Shown here: in pieces, positions 21,922-33,605 of the stretch
How the letters are laid out: every line of letters starts with the position of its first letter
How positions within the stretch are numbered: position 1 is the first letter of the stretch
Source of the DNA: Trametes villosa
Lineage: Eukaryota; Basidiomycota; Agaricomycetes; Polyporales; Polyporaceae
Reading direction: 5' to 3'
NCBI GenBank assembly: GCA_002964805.2
Contig: PUDQ02000033.1
Span: 1,674,001 to 1,738,000, forward strand
DNA: 64,000 bases
Program-made: the position numbers and the translations under genes
The notes under the pieces: model-generated
Databases searched by the model: none
What the model was told of the DNA's origin: nothing
Seen by the model: only the letters and a program-made list of their open reading frames with translations

Positions 21922-23214
21922 CTAGACTACACTAGTCTCGATGAAGCGGTCCATCACGACATCCGCATCGTACCCACATATACACGGAGGCAAGTGATCC
22001 CACCAGTCGCCCGTGTCTCTAAATGGACGCATGCAGATCGCCTTCACGTACTCCCAGTACTCCGGGTAGAAGCCGCTCATCTCCCAGTCGATGATGCCGG
22101 AGACCCGCACACCGTCCGGCCCGTCATCCACCATGATGTTCCGTGGGTAGAGGTCGGCATGGGTATATACGATGCGGCGTCCTTCGCGCATCATCGAACG
22201 CACCCAGCGCTGATATTGGAGCGCCGCCCGCGAAGAGGGGCGGTAGGTGAGGAAGTCGTTGAACTCGGCCTCTGTGTTTATGGGCGATAAGCTGGTATAG
22301 ATGTCCCTACGCACATCCTTGCAGATGCGGCGTCCGACAGGGGAGCCGAGATTCTCGCCGTCAGGGCGTTCGAGTTGCCGCAGTGCGAGCATGATTGTGT
22401 TGAGCTCGTTCCGAATTTTTATCTTCTCCTCCGGGCACAGCGAGGGCCATCGATCTTCGAGAGTGGTCCCCGGGACGAGGGTCATGAACATGTAAGACGT
22501 ACTCCCTATTTTGGCGGACCCATGGGTGCGCGGGGCCGGGACGGAGGGAAGACGCTGCTCCACGAAGCGCAAGATGAGGTGCTCGTCGTGGTCTAGGCTC
22601 GGGGAGAGCTTCACGACCATGGTATCGCTGACCTGGATGACAGCGCGGGTGTCGTTGTCCCACAGGAGCTTGCCAGAAATTACGCGCGAAAGAATGAGTG
22701 AGGAGAGGCCCCCTGTGGAGCCTCCGTCTGAGTCAACGGTACCGAGGAGATTGAGGACAGCCGGGGAGAAGGCGTGCACAACCGTGGGATGCGGCAGGTT
22801 CCGGGGGAAACTGAGAAGCATAGCTGGTGGGAGCGGCCTCTCCTCTAGGAAAGGTTTGTTCGGAAGGGATGGAGGAAGCCCGAGGCTTTTCATGAGCCAG
22901 TATACCGCGCCGGTCGGTCGAACGGGCGGCGGCGGTAGTGGCGGAGGCGGCGGGGCTCCCGCGAGTCTCTCTGTTCGATGGCATGTATATCTTAGTCCAG
23001 TACTGCGTATCGGTGGCCTGGCTTGAGACTCACCTCTCTCACGACGTTTGGCTGCGGAAGGTGGTATTTCGAGGCGATATCTGGGATAACTGGAATGGAG
23101 GCGGCTTAGTACCGGCTGAATGTCGATAGCAGGGTCGGATTCGAGAACGCTCGTGATTTCCTCAACCGTATCCTGGTTGAGTTGGCGGTATGAGAGTTCT
23201 TCGAACGGGTCCAT
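21922..23214 (-). CDS. Aminoglycoside phosphotransferase (APH)-fold kinase-like protein
   Basis: About 410 residues after removal of one intron. Start MDPFEELSYRQLNQDTVEE. The N-lobe has RAVIQVSDTMVVKLSPSLD with the ATP-lysine in VVKL, and the hinge region reads YMFMTLVPGTTLEDRW. The catalytic loop is VYTHADLYPRNIMVDD (HxDxxxxN) and the metal-binding segment is IIDWEMSGFYPEYWE. These are the motifs of the fungal APH/choline-kinase-like superfamily; its members in basidiomycetes are numerous and their substrates unknown. The intron (about 22980-23043, GTGAGT...CGAACAG) is a multiple of three without stop codons, so retention would keep the frame. The frame also stays open upstream to 23517, but that part is low-complexity and judged to be leader. 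It is divergent to the Hook gene. Confidence 0.85.
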   Translation of the reverse strand: MDPFEELSYRQLNQDTVEEITSVLESDPAIDIQPVLSRLHSSYPRYRLEIPPSAAKRRERGESQARPPIRSTGLRYTCHRTERLAGAPPPPPLPPPPVRPTGAVYWLMKSLGLPPSLPNKPFLEERPLPPAMLLSFPRNLPHPTVVHAFSPAVLNLLGTVDSDGGSTGGLSSLILSRVISGKLLWDNDTRAVIQVSDTMVVKLSPSLDHDEHLILRFVEQRLPSVPAPRTHGSAKIGSTSYMFMTLVPGTTLEDRWPSLCPEEKIKIRNELNTIMLALRQLERPDGENLGSPVGRRICKDVRRDIYTSLSPINTEAEFNDFLTYRPSSRAALQYQRWVRSMMREGRRIVYTHADLYPRNIMVDDGPDGVRVSGIIDWEMSGFYPEYWEYVKAICMRPFRDTGDWWDHLPPCICGYDADVVMDRFIETSVV

Positions 23215-23630
23215 TGCTGACGAGAGAACAGTGAAGATTTGCCGTGAGTGAGAGACGATAAGTGCTGCTGATGCAATGGCGTTTGTGGGTGTTAGGTTGG
23301 TAGCTCGCGATGTTACTATGCGCAGGAAGGATGGCGGCGCGTGTTGTAAGCTGTTTGAGAGGTAAGAACGTGAAGAACACGGAGCGGGCTTGGACTCGAG
23401 GCAGAGGCAGGAGGTGGGCAGCAGAATTGTGGCGCAAATGTGGGACGGGCGCTTGCATAGTCGCGGAGACCGGCCCCCGCGGGCCGCGCTGCCGCGGCGT
23501 GTACAGCAGCCGCGCATTTCATTGGCTTGACCGCTACGCTCATCCCCTCCTCGTTGCCGGGCACAACTCGTAGAACGCCGGGCGTATACCTCGTCTGCAT
23601 ATACCCGCTCGGACAGACCGCAGCCTAGAC
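23215..23630. promoter_or_regulatory. Divergent promoter APH-like / Hook
   Basis: 416 bp between start codons. It contains an inverted CCAAT box (ATTGG at 23521-23525), about 110 bp upstream of the Hook start. Very GC-rich DNA lies at 23468-23515. No further coding sequence seen. Confidence 0.5.
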
Positions 23631-26600
23631 ATGTCTGTCGACTCGCAGAAGAAGGAGCTCAATGCCTTCCTTTCCTTCTTCGCCACCTTCGACCTCCCCC
23701 GCCCGGTCACCACCATCGCCGACCTCTCGGATGGCGCAGCGCTATTCGAGATCCTGACCCTTGTGTGAGCTCGCCCAGCGCGTCGCCCCACTTCCTGCCT
23801 GACGTCCGCGCCTTAGCGACGCGGACTACTTCCGCCAACCCACACGGCCGTCCGCGCAGCCGTCCGACAACTGGGTCCTCCGCTTCAGCTCCCTCAAGCG
23901 GCTCTACCGCCTCATGACCCAATACTTCTCCGAGGTCCTGCACCAGCCGACGGGCGCCCTGGACGTGCCCGACCTGCAGGCCATCGCGAAGGACTACAAC
24001 GTCAATGCGACGATCATCATGTGCCGGCTGACCATTGCCATTGCCGTGCAGTGCGAGAACAACCAGAGCATCATCGAGCGAATACAGAAGCTGTCCGAGT
24101 CAGAGCAGCACTCTCTCATGCGGGTCATCGAGCAGGTCATGTCCAAGGCCAGGAGTTCTGCGGACGCCGGAATGGAAGTCAGCATCACGGAGTGCGTAAT
24201 TTGCCCTTAGCGAAGTCTACCGAGCTCACCAGATGCGCAGGGATGACCACTATTACCAGATACAGTCAGAACGAAGCCGCATTCTATCTGAGAAGGAGAC
24301 CCTGGAGAAAGTGTACCAAAGTCTACTGGAGGAGCACCGCGTATTACAGACGACCTACGATGACGCCGTGTCGGAGAAGGATGATGCCCTCGCGCAACTA
24401 CGCCAGGCGCAGCGGGAAGCAGACAGTCGCAAGGTGGATACCAGGGGAGACGCGATATTCCGTGCGGAAATCGACCGTCTACGGACCGATTTGTGAGCAC
24501 ATATGATCCGTGGTAACATTGCGGTAGAGCTGATACGGAAGGAGGGTAACAGGCAGAAGAGCGAAGACAACCTCGCTATGGCGGAGTCGGAGCTCGACAA
24601 GCAGACAGTACTTGTAACAGACCTCACGCGCAAGGTCGACGAACTCCAAGAGCGTGCAGATGAGGCTACGCGGCTCAAGGACCAACTCGACGAGTATGTT
24701 CATGCAACGAAGGCGCCGTGACATTGCTGAACTTGCCGTAGGTACCGGCATGCGGCCGACAAACTGCAGAAGACCGAGAACGTCATGGAGAAGTACAAGA
24801 AGAAGCTGCAGGAAGCCGCGGATATGCGGCAACAAGTCAAGGTATAGCTCGCGGGAGGCCAACGAGGTACTCCTATACTGAACCGCGATTGCAGGCGCTG
24901 GAGAAGCAGAACGCGGATCTGGTCGACAAGAACGCCGCGCTCGAAGACGAGTATCGCAAAGTCGCGGCGTTCAAGCCGCTCATGGAGTCGTACAAATCGC
25001 AGATCGCCGAGCTGGAAACCAAGGCTTCCGCGCGGAGCAAGGAGAACGACGCGCTCAAGTTCGAGCTCGAGCAGACGAAGACCAAGCTCAAGCTCACCTC
25101 CGAGGAGCGCGCGAAGGACTCGGAAACGCTCGAGTTGTATCAGGAGCGCGTGCGCGAGCTTGAATTGTCCTCCCAGCGCCCCGTCGCGGCCTCGCGCACA
25201 CGGCCGCAGCCGACCGACGGAGACACGTCCGAGTTCACGGAGGCAGAGCTTAGCGCGCCGCGCGACCTCGGCGACGACGGTGGCGACGAGGACATCGCGG
25301 GGCTTGGCGAGGAGCTCGACTCGGCGCTGACGGGCACGACGATGACGGACCTGAAGCTGCAGGTGCGTAAGCTGCAGCGCGAGCTCGAGGCGGTGCGCAA
25401 GAACGAGGCGGACGCGAGCCGCGTGCTCGTGCTCGAGAACCTGCTCGAGGACGCGAACCGGATGAAGGCGCGCTACGAGGCGGACTACCTCGCCGCGCAC
25501 CGTGAGAAGCTCGTGCTGCAGAACAACCTGGAGGAGATCCAAAGCGGCAAGTCGATGGGCGATGGGTAAGCACTCAGCTGGTGCGCATACATGGCCATGC
25601 TTACAGGGAACACAGAGCGGAAGCCGCAATCGCACTACGCCAACGTCTCAACGAGACTGTCGACGAGCTCGACGCGCTGCGGAAAGACCACACCGAGCTC
25701 GAGGTCAAGTTCGAAGCGATGTCCAAGGAGCTCACGATCGCGAAGTCAGACTGTGCGTCTCCCCTCCCGCCTCGCAGGCTCTCCGCACTAGCATTGACGC
25801 CCCTTTGTCTTGCCTTGTGCAGTGACGCTGGTGAACAAGGACCAGCTCGACATCCTCGCGACGCTGCGCGAGTCCGTGAACGAGGACAAGGCGGAGCTCG
25901 AGGCGGAGGTCGCGCGCCTGCGCACGCAGATCAAGGAGCTCGCGGACAAGAACAAGATGCAGCTCGAGCAGATCAACGGCCTCCTGCTCGAGAAGGTCAA
26001 CCTCCAGGGCGAGAGCATCGACCAGCGCGACCGCATGCTCCAGCGCGAGCGCGCCATCGGGTGCGCCCTCCTCCCTTGTGACGCAGTGGACTTGGGGACG
26101 ATGCTGACTGCGCCACAGCGACTTGCGCGCGTCGATGTCGGGCAAGGACCTGCCAGAGGACATCAAGCAGCGCATGCTCGCGCTGCACGAGGAGAACATC
26201 AGCCTCAAGGAGCAGTACAAGACCGCGCAGGAGAAGCTCGTCAAGGCGAAGGCGGTACGTCCCCCTCTGCTATCTTGCCTTGCTCCCCTGGCCGATCTCT
26301 GTCTGCAGTTCATCAAGCAGCAAGACAAGCTCTTCAAAGAGGAGCACGCGAAGAGCGCCGCCGGCGTTCCGTCGGTGCGTCCTTCGTCGCGGGTACCACG
26401 GGCGCGTGCTGACAGTTTGAATAGGGTGCCTTCGAGGAGGCCGAGAACAGCTACCGGTCGCAGATCAAGATCCTCGAAGAGGACGTCGCACGCCAGAAGG
26501 TCCGTTTCGCGCGCACTCACACCGCTCTGCCGTTTTTTAACCTTTCGACACACCCACACAGAGACTGCACGTCGAGGCGACAAACCGCTATCGGCGCGAG

Positions 26601-26809
26601 CAGACGCTCATGCTCAGTGTGCTGCACGACCAGAGCATGCGCATCGTGCGCCAGCAGCTCGGGAGCGCGAAGCAGCAGAGCCGGCCAGAGCCCACGAGCT
26701 GGCTCAAGCAGCAGCGGCAGAATGTAAGTCGCCCTCCCCTCCGATCTCCTCAGTACCTGGGTACGATGCTAATCCTCCCTTTCAGCTCGGACCCATGCTC
26801 CGGCGATGA
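23631..26809 (+). CDS. hookA: Hook family dynein adaptor
   Basis: Coiled-coil cargo adaptor that links early endosomes to dynein/dynactin in hyphae. The N-terminal Hook domain (calponin-homology-like) begins MSVDSQKKELNAFLSFFATF and includes LSDGAALFEILTLVDADYF and NWVLRFSSLKRLYRLMTQYF. From about residue 150 a long heptad-rich coiled coil follows (ERSRILSEKETLEKVYQSL; LRKVDEL-type repeats; KALEKQNADLVDKNAALEDEY). It is broken by an acidic Asp/Glu segment (about 25220-25320). The C-terminus has NRYRREQTLMLSVLHDQSMR and SWLKQQR, the conserved cargo-binding (FTS/FHIP) end. About 12 short introns; protein roughly 800 residues. ATG at 23631 fits the family start. It converges on CDC50. Confidence 0.93.
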
Positions 26810-27188
26810 GGCGATTCGTAGACCCTCTCTTTGTTTTCACTTGGACACCCTCCCTCGCATTACCACGTATATCACTCCTTGCTTGGTTCGTTTTGCATGC
26901 ATGTACGGTACCGGACCCGAACGTGATCACCTTTGCATATCCCACATCCTATGAAGCCAACCGCCGTGCGCACATTCGATCTCACACGCCGCGCCGCGTA
27001 CGAGGTGATAGAGGAGACTAGAGAATGTGGTTCTAATACAGCATGAGGTACTCCATTACGCGAGAGAGACAACGCCGACTCCGCCGACAGGTCAGGCAGC
27101 TGGTACATGTAGTCCGAGATAAATACGAGGCGGGCAGTGGCATGGGAGCGCGAGCGGATCCGTCATCGTGCGAAGCGATCGGGTCAGG
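26810..27188. other. Convergent intergenic region Hook / CDC50
   Basis: 379 bp between two stop codons, with no ORF or RNA gene recognised. It is taken to be overlapping 3' UTRs. Confidence 0.4.
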
Positions 27189-28768
27189 TCACCGGTTGAA
27201 CGAGAGAAGCGACATGTCTCCCAGTTTTCTACGTGCGAAGCGGACAGGTCAGCGTGTGCTCGAGGCATAGATAGGATAAGGAGGTGGCGGTAGCGTACCT
27301 TGGCTTGACGAGGTGGCGGATCGTGCCGAGGATACCGAGCAGGACGAGGAGGCTGGCGGCGGCGACGTACGCCCAGCCGAGGAACGGGTTCTTCCCGCCC
27401 ATCCACGACACCGTCGAGATCACGATCGACTTCGTGCCCGAGAACGAGCGCACCGGGAAGTCTGTGCAACAACAACGCCCACATCAGCGCCCGCGTCTCC
27501 ACCGCACAGCCCGTACACAGATACACAAGTAACTCAGAGAGGGGCTACGCACTGAGGTTGACGACGATCTGGTAGCGGCCCTTGGGCAGCTTCGTGCCGT
27601 CGTTGCGCCCGAACAGCTTCGAGAACGTCGGGAGGCCGGCGGTGCGCATCCAGTTCTGGAAGTGCTCGTCCTCCTTCAGGTTCGGCGGCGGGTTGCTCTC
27701 CGTGTACCCGTCCGGGTAGCGCAGCGCCCAGTTCGGCGGCGGCGTGATCTGCGATATGTCGTAGCCCGGCTTCGTCGCGTACTTCTTCGCCTCGCCCGGC
27801 CACGCGATCCCGTTCTCCGAGAAGTTGTACGTCTGCGAGCTGTCCGAGGGCATCGTCAGCCCCGAGAAGCTGTCTGTTCAGTGTCGGGAGCAGCCACAAC
27901 AACATCATCAGCCACTGCACTGCACGGTATTGCACCTCCGGCGCAAAGGGGCAAAACGCACCGTTGAAGAGCGAGTTCGCGATGAGTCCACACGGATAGA
28001 CCGCCTTGCCGTCAATCTCGCCGAGCGGCTTGCAGTCCCCGCCCTTGAGCTTGTCCGCACTCACGAAGTCGCCGCGGAGCTGGTTCTGGTCGAGGCTCTT
28101 CACGTACCGCCGGTGGTTCTGGTAGAAGTTCGTGAGGCGGTAGTAGAGCAGCACGGGCGCCTCCATGTCCGCGGGCACGTCGAAGCGCACGACGCACTGC
28201 TTCTGCGCGTCGAACGCGGCGTCCAATGCGCCCGTGCGGTCGAGCAGCGCGTACTGCGGGGTGGTGAACGGCGCGTTCGCGTCCGCCGCGCGCAGCTTGT
28301 ACGAGAACTTGGACGAGGGGATGTCCGTGAACTGCAGGTTGCTGTCCGTGCTCGAGGCGTTCGCCGCGGAGAGCAGCTCGCAGTCCGTGTAGTCGATGTT
28401 GATCTCGCTCACCTGCCGGCGGAGAAGCGGAGAGCGGGTTAGATGACGGCCGGTCGGGGCGCAGGGGTGCTAGGGGGCACTTACGAGGCCGCTGCCCCAG
28501 ATAAGGAGCGCACCGATGGGCGCAAAGAGGACGCCGAAGATGAAGAGCGACGGGAGCACGGTGCGGGGCGTCAGGATCGGCTGCCACGCCTTCAGCCGCT
28601 GCTGCTTGAACGCCGTATCTGCCACCCAGCACAAGCCCGTCAGAGCCCTGCTCACAGTCAATAGCACACGCCGGGCAGAGGACACTCACTCGCAGGCCGC
28701 CGCCAGCTGCCCTTCTCCTTCTTCGGCGCCCCATCGTCACCGCCCTTCTTGCGGTTGAATAGGCCCAT
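27189..28768 (-). CDS. CDC50: CDC50/LEM3 family P4-ATPase beta subunit
   Basis: Chaperone and regulatory subunit of phospholipid flippases of the Golgi/endosome or plasma membrane. Order of segments: basic cytosolic N-terminus [30 protein letters not shown], the family signature ahead of TM1; TM1 ([21 protein letters not shown]); a large lumenal domain with [27 protein letters not shown], the CKPL...[13 protein letters not shown] motif and [16 protein letters not shown]; then [25 protein letters not shown] and TM2 ([19 protein letters not shown]). The short C-terminal tail is completed by a last exon after HLVKPR, giving a stop at 27189-27191. The paired cysteines expected for lumenal disulphides are present. 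About five introns. Which flippase it serves cannot be told from sequence. Confidence 0.95.
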
Positions 28769-29203
28769 GGTTCGAGAGAGCCGTCGTGCGTGCGCAGCAG
28801 TACCAGTCGAGGAGCGAAGGAGCCGAGAGCAGGGGCGTGAGGGAGGGCGAGGGGCCGGCCTGGGCGGAGAGAGGGAGGAGGGGGGAGTGGGAGGAGATGA
28901 AGATGCTGAGAGCGCTGCTACGGTCGGCCGGCGGTGCGACGTCGCCCGTCTCAGCCTTCCGCAGGCTAGGCGCCCATACATCGCCGCCGTAAGCACTCCG
29001 TATGTAAGCGCGCTTGGCAACTGTACCGACAAAGGCGGAACTTGCACGGCGAGTGCTTGTCATTCTGTGGTGGGGTACTATGTGCATGTATCGTACAGCT
29101 CGGGGGTCCGAACGGTGTATAGAATAATAGCGAGAGCGATAGCGAGTAGCCCAAACAATTGTAGAACGACTTCCACAAGAAATCCCGAAACACGCCGTAG
29201 CGC
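28769..29203. promoter_or_regulatory. Upstream region of CDC50
   Basis: 435 bp between the CDC50 start and the stop of the MFS gene on the same strand. It includes a purine-rich stretch (28815-28905, pyrimidine-rich on the coding strand) right upstream of the start, a common fungal core-promoter arrangement. Confidence 0.45.
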
Positions 29204-31121
29204 TCAACCTCTGTACAGCCCGAAGAGCATGAAAGTAAAGAACGACAAGAGAGCGGCAAAGACGTAAAACACGCGGCCTTCCTTCTCTGCGTCTCCGTGT
29301 GAGAGGAGGTCGCGCAGCGGGAGGAACACCAGCCCGACGAGGAAGTTCGCGATCCCTGCAAGCCTCGCCGGTGAGCTCCGGCGAGCATGACATATACATG
29401 AAACTCACAGTTGAGAGATAGACCGACAGATGAAAGCGCGGAGACAGCCTGCCGCAGACGATTGAGCGAACGGCAAACTACGATGTTCTAGGCACAACCG
29501 TACCTGGTGCGGAGATACCTCCGGAATCATGACGAAAGGCACAGGGCCGATACCAATAGCGAACGACCTGCACATACATCCGTGAGTACACCTCGGCGAC
29601 ACCTGGGGTGACATCCGCTACGTACGCGACGAAACTGATGATAGCTGCACTGGCCAGCCCGACTGCGCCGCTGTCCAGTCCGAAGCCGACTGCTAGCAAC
29701 GATGTGATAGCGCCAGTCGCCGAGAGCGACAGGAGCTTCTTGCGGCCCAGTCGCTGCAGTGGGCGGGGTGAGTTTCATGTCGCCAGTAGATGTGACGGAA
29801 CACTCACGTCGATGAGGAAGATGGGCGCAGCCGTCATGAAGAAGTTCACAATGGTGATGCCTAACGATACGTATGGCCCGAGGTCGGGGAGGGCCTTGGA
29901 TAGGATGTTGTTGCTATAATACAGCACTGTGCGGGAGTGGTGTAAGAGTGGGTGTATGTACCGTTCGGAAGTAACATACCCGCATTGACACCAGACAGCT
30001 GCTGGCAGAGCATAGAGAAGCAGACGATTGCCAGCGGCTTGCGGAACTCCCGCCGCAGGAGAACCTGGGGGACGTTGACGGCTGCCTCGTGCTCGTCCGC
30101 GCGGCGTGTAGGATTGAGCGAAGTGCTCTCTTCGTCAGTACCGAGAAGTGGGTCCTCCGAGTCCTCATTCGCAGCTGAATAGCGCATACATCAGCATGCA
30201 GCAACACTGTCTAATCGGTCACCAACCATCTGGACTGTGGAGCGTATGTCCGCCCTTCCAGAGCCTGCGTGCACTCGCGTCTTTGTCGCGCAGCAAGCCG
30301 TGTCTGTTCAACCAGACCGGTGACTCGACGATAATGGGGCCAACGAGCAGTTGTGCCAGAGAGAGGGCAGAGGAGAAGAGCAATACCAGTCTCCAGGTGC
30401 GGGGCGTCGCAAGCTGAAGGCCCATAGCTTGGGTGATCATGATGCCGATGACGATGGCAAACTGGGTGAGCACGCCTGCATAGTAGTCATGAGCTTACGT
30501 CCGCAGCAGTTCACACATAGTATACTGACCGACAGCACCCTTGATTTTGCCTGGCGCAATCTCAGAAATGTAGATAGGGCCGACGCAGAGGCCCAACCCG
30601 GAGGCAATACCAGTGAGAAGCCTGGGACGGGTGAGCTCGCTACTCAGCACATTGCATTCAGGTCTGACATCGCTCACCTTCCAATAATGAGTGGAGATAG
30701 AGAGGCAGAAACGCCCATGAAGCCCGCGCCGACAGCCATAATGAAGGCACTGGCGAGGCAGGCACCCTTGCGGCCCCAACGGTCCATGACCAGGTTTGCA
30801 CCAAGACTTCCTAGCAGGCCTCCAACGGTGTACACAGAAGTAAGGACAGAGAATGTGGCGTCGTCCATGGCTATGCATGTCGGGAGGCCGTAGTAAGTGG
30901 ATGGCAGGCCGGGCTCAGTCTTGCGACATGTGAGGACACCGGAGATCTGGTTAAGGCTGGATATGTGAAAGCCATACTGCATGCCACAAGTAATAGCCAA
31001 GATGTAAGCTGGTTGTAGGTGCTAGCACGCGACAACGACTGACCTGGAAGGAGACTATGAGGACCCAGACAGAGACTATCCATCCGTAGACGGTGAACGC
31101 CTCGGGGTCGCCGACGGCCAT
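29204..31121 (-). CDS. MFS sugar transporter (TC 2.A.1.1 family)
   Basis: Twelve-TM transporter of about 470-480 residues and roughly 10 introns. Start MAVGDPEAFTVYGWIVSVWV, then YGFHISSLNQISGVL (TM1), LMDRWGRK-type loop (NLVMDRWGRKGACLASAF), GLGLCVGPIYISEIAPGKIKG (TM4 signature), VESPVWLNRHG (PESPxWL-like), a hydrophilic central loop with an acidic Ser-rich insert (EDSEDPLLGTDEES), CQQLSGVNAVLYYSNNI (TM7), FLIDRLGRKKLLSL, and SFVASFAIGIGPVPFVMIPEV (TM10). The last exon ends FFTFMLFGLYRG, so the usual PETKG motif after TM12 is absent. It resembles the yeast Vps73/YBR241C branch, some of which are vacuolar. Substrate and membrane are not determinable here. Confidence 0.9.
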
Positions 31122-31766
31122 GACGGTCTTGCTCTAGCTGGCCACCACAAGTCAAACGCTTGTTTCCAGAGTACAGAGAGGTAGGTTGTAAACCGTGAGA
31201 TTGCGCGATGAGGGTGAATGCAGGACGCGTCCAGCTGCGCTGGGACTGCGCAAGAGCGGCGTTGAGTAGACGCCCGGTGGACTGCCTCCGAAGCGGGGAT
31301 GGGCGTCTGTTAGAGAAGCCTCCGTTTCTGGAAGGTCGGTTACTAAACGAAGGCCGCTGGGAGGGGCAGCCAATGGGAGGAGGGGAGGAAAGGCTGAAAT
31401 TGATCGGGCAGAGGCGATCAAGACATTGAGAACAAGACGCGCGGGCGAGACTCCTCACGCGTCCGAGTCCTGCCCCTTTCCTCGCCGGTTACGCGACCGC
31501 CTACGCGCGCACTCGCGGTCGTCGCACTCGTCCTATGCGGCCATCCCTCACTTGACTTTCGCCATCTATCGCGCCCCCCGCCCCCCTCTTCGCCTCCTCG
31601 GCCGTATGCTCGCTGCCCGCTCTCAGAGCTGTCTGCTTTGACGCAGCGCAGGTTCCCCGAGACACCTCCGCTGTCCCCCTAGCGCGCACGCGTCCCGCCC
31701 TGTATACATAGCTGCTCGACTTCGCCGCGTCCGTGCTCGCACACCGTCCCTCTCCCTGCGCTCCGC
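31122..31766. promoter_or_regulatory. Divergent promoter MFS transporter / 7TM protein
   Basis: 645 bp. Contains a CCAAT box (31370-31374) in a GA-rich setting, about 250 bp upstream of the transporter start. Nothing coding was recognised. Confidence 0.45.
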
Positions 31767-33605
31767 ATGGTGGACTGGCAAGACCCCTCGGTGATCGCCT
31801 TCTGTGCCTACATCTACAGCCAGGATGCCGTCTTCCTACTGGGCTTCTTCGGGTCCGTATCCCTCGCATTTTCGACCACGCCCTCGCGCTCCTTTCCGAA
31901 GCCGATGTGCTGACTGCCCGCGCGAATCTCGCAGGAACCACTTCGTCAGGCACATGACGATCGAGTGGTCTCTTCTCACTCGCAAGCGTCGATTTAGCAC
32001 TGTCTTGGTTAGTCTTCCTTCACAGAACCTTCGTTATATTGCGCTCCGACTAGAACGCGGTCTGTTAGATCCCATACCTCTTCGGCCGCTATGCTATACT
32101 CGTGACTTTGCTCTTCTTGTGAGTAAACGCACGCGGCTATCCTCGTTGTCGTACCACTCATGCGTTTCTGGCGTTAGCGTGATATCTAACCGCTTCAGTC
32201 ATAAGATATCTTGCGATAGTACGTCCCGCCGTGCGCCTTTATGCTCCCACTCTGCTCTAACCTACATTCTCGTAGTCGCCTACAAAATCCTGGCAGTAAG
32301 TGCAGTTATCACCGGCTCAACAGGACTGTACTGAGCTTCCTCAGGTTCTCGGCAGCTCTGCCTCAACTTGCTCTACGCTCAACCTAGGGATCAGAAGGTA
32401 CGCCGATTCTAACACCCCGTCAGGAAGCTGCAATGCAAGTCTGACAACGCTGTCATACAGTTATGTGATATGGCGGGACATGAACAAGATCGTGGTCTGG
32501 GTCCTTTCCGTCGCTTGCATCGGGCATGCAGCACTCGTTGCCGTCCGTAAGCCCCCCTCCACCCGTTCAAACATCTGGCAGCGCAGACCTGACCGGCTGG
32601 CTCGCATCCACAGAGGGCGCACAGAGTGTTTCTTCCGAGTGGGACACCTTAACGGAGTCCTGCATCGTCGTGCGTTCCAGTAACATCACTATGTTCATAT
32701 TCTACATGTACAGTGGGTGTTCTTTCTCCCCCCACCAAAGGCTCGTGACACTGACCGGCCGCAGCGATACTGATGGACCTCGCAATCCTCATTCTCACCA
32801 TCTGCGGGCTCTGGCGCAAGGCCGCTCTGAAGAGCGTCATCGGCACAACGTTGTCGGAGCAGTGCCTATGGTACTGTGCGGCGACCTTCCTTATCAACAT
32901 CCCCGCGGCGGTACGTGCTCGCTTCGTGTGTGCCAGATATGCGTCTCATCCTGCTGGCAGGTGTTCCCGCTTTTGAACCTTAACGGTGGGTCGGAGTGCG
33001 GTGTTTTCGCGTAGACGGGGGAACTCACGCTCTCCGTATGGCCCTCCAGTTATTATGAACGTGATCATCTCCATGCCAGGTAGGCCCGTCCCTTTCTTCG
33101 TGTTGAAGCCGCACTTACATAGCAACCCGTTTCAGCGACTACCGTCAGGTACGATGTCTCGCTTCGCGCGGCCCTCGGTCTGTGCTCAGCGCCGCTTACC
33201 AATGTTTGCAGCGTCATCATGTCCTCCGCCGCCGTTCTCTCCCTCGAGCCTGAAGAGTACTACGGCGCAGTTCCGTATGTCCCCTCCCTCTCCCAACAGT
33301 ATCCCTTGTGCGCGCCCCCTCCGCTGACGCAAGTACCGCAGCCGGAAGGCGACGAACGAACGCAGCACGGTGGGCATCACCATGCACACCGACACGCGGA
33401 CACGCTCGCGCCGCGTAGCGCTCACGACGAACATCGTGCTCGAGTCGTACGTCGTCTTTCATAGCCTTGATCGGATTATACTCCGTCATGGGAAACGACT
33501 GATGGAATGGGCAGGCAAGTGAACTCGACCGACGTCGACAACTCCCTGGACGGCATTGCCGTTTCGCGGAAGAGCGTTGAGACCGACGTCGCCGCGGTGG
33601 TGTAG
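31767..33605 (+). CDS. Uncharacterised basidiomycete 7TM membrane protein
   Basis: Multi-exon gene (about 11 introns), protein of about 370-390 residues. Start MVDWQDPSVIAFCAYIYSQD leads into TM1. Then NHFVRHMTIEWSLLTRKRRF, a charged loop; IPYLFGRYAILVTLLFFVIS (TM2); ISCDIAYKILAVLG (TM3); IRTYVIWRDMNKIVVWVLSV (TM4); an extracellular loop with two possible N-glycosylation and Cys positions (TESCIVVRSSNIT); ILMDLAILILTICGLW (TM5/6); and FLINIPAAVFPLLNLN (TM7). A Ser/Thr-rich cytosolic tail follows (SRKSVETDVAAVV). This layout is common in uncharacterised polypore gene families. A receptor-like role is speculation. Exon junctions in the 32100-32330 stretch are the least certain. Confidence 0.75.

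Noticed and set aside
21922..23517. Longer 531-residue version of the APH-like protein starting at 23517
   Set aside because: The extra N-terminal ~100 residues are Ser/Pro/Arg-rich without similarity to the family, and they overlap the divergent promoter.
25732..26583. 283-residue minus-strand frame
   Set aside because: Antisense of the Hook coiled coil. Its Leu-rich pattern reflects Glu/Lys codons on the other strand.
27825..28442. 205-residue plus-strand frame
   Set aside because: Antisense of CDC50 exons; a Val/Arg-rich composition without motifs.
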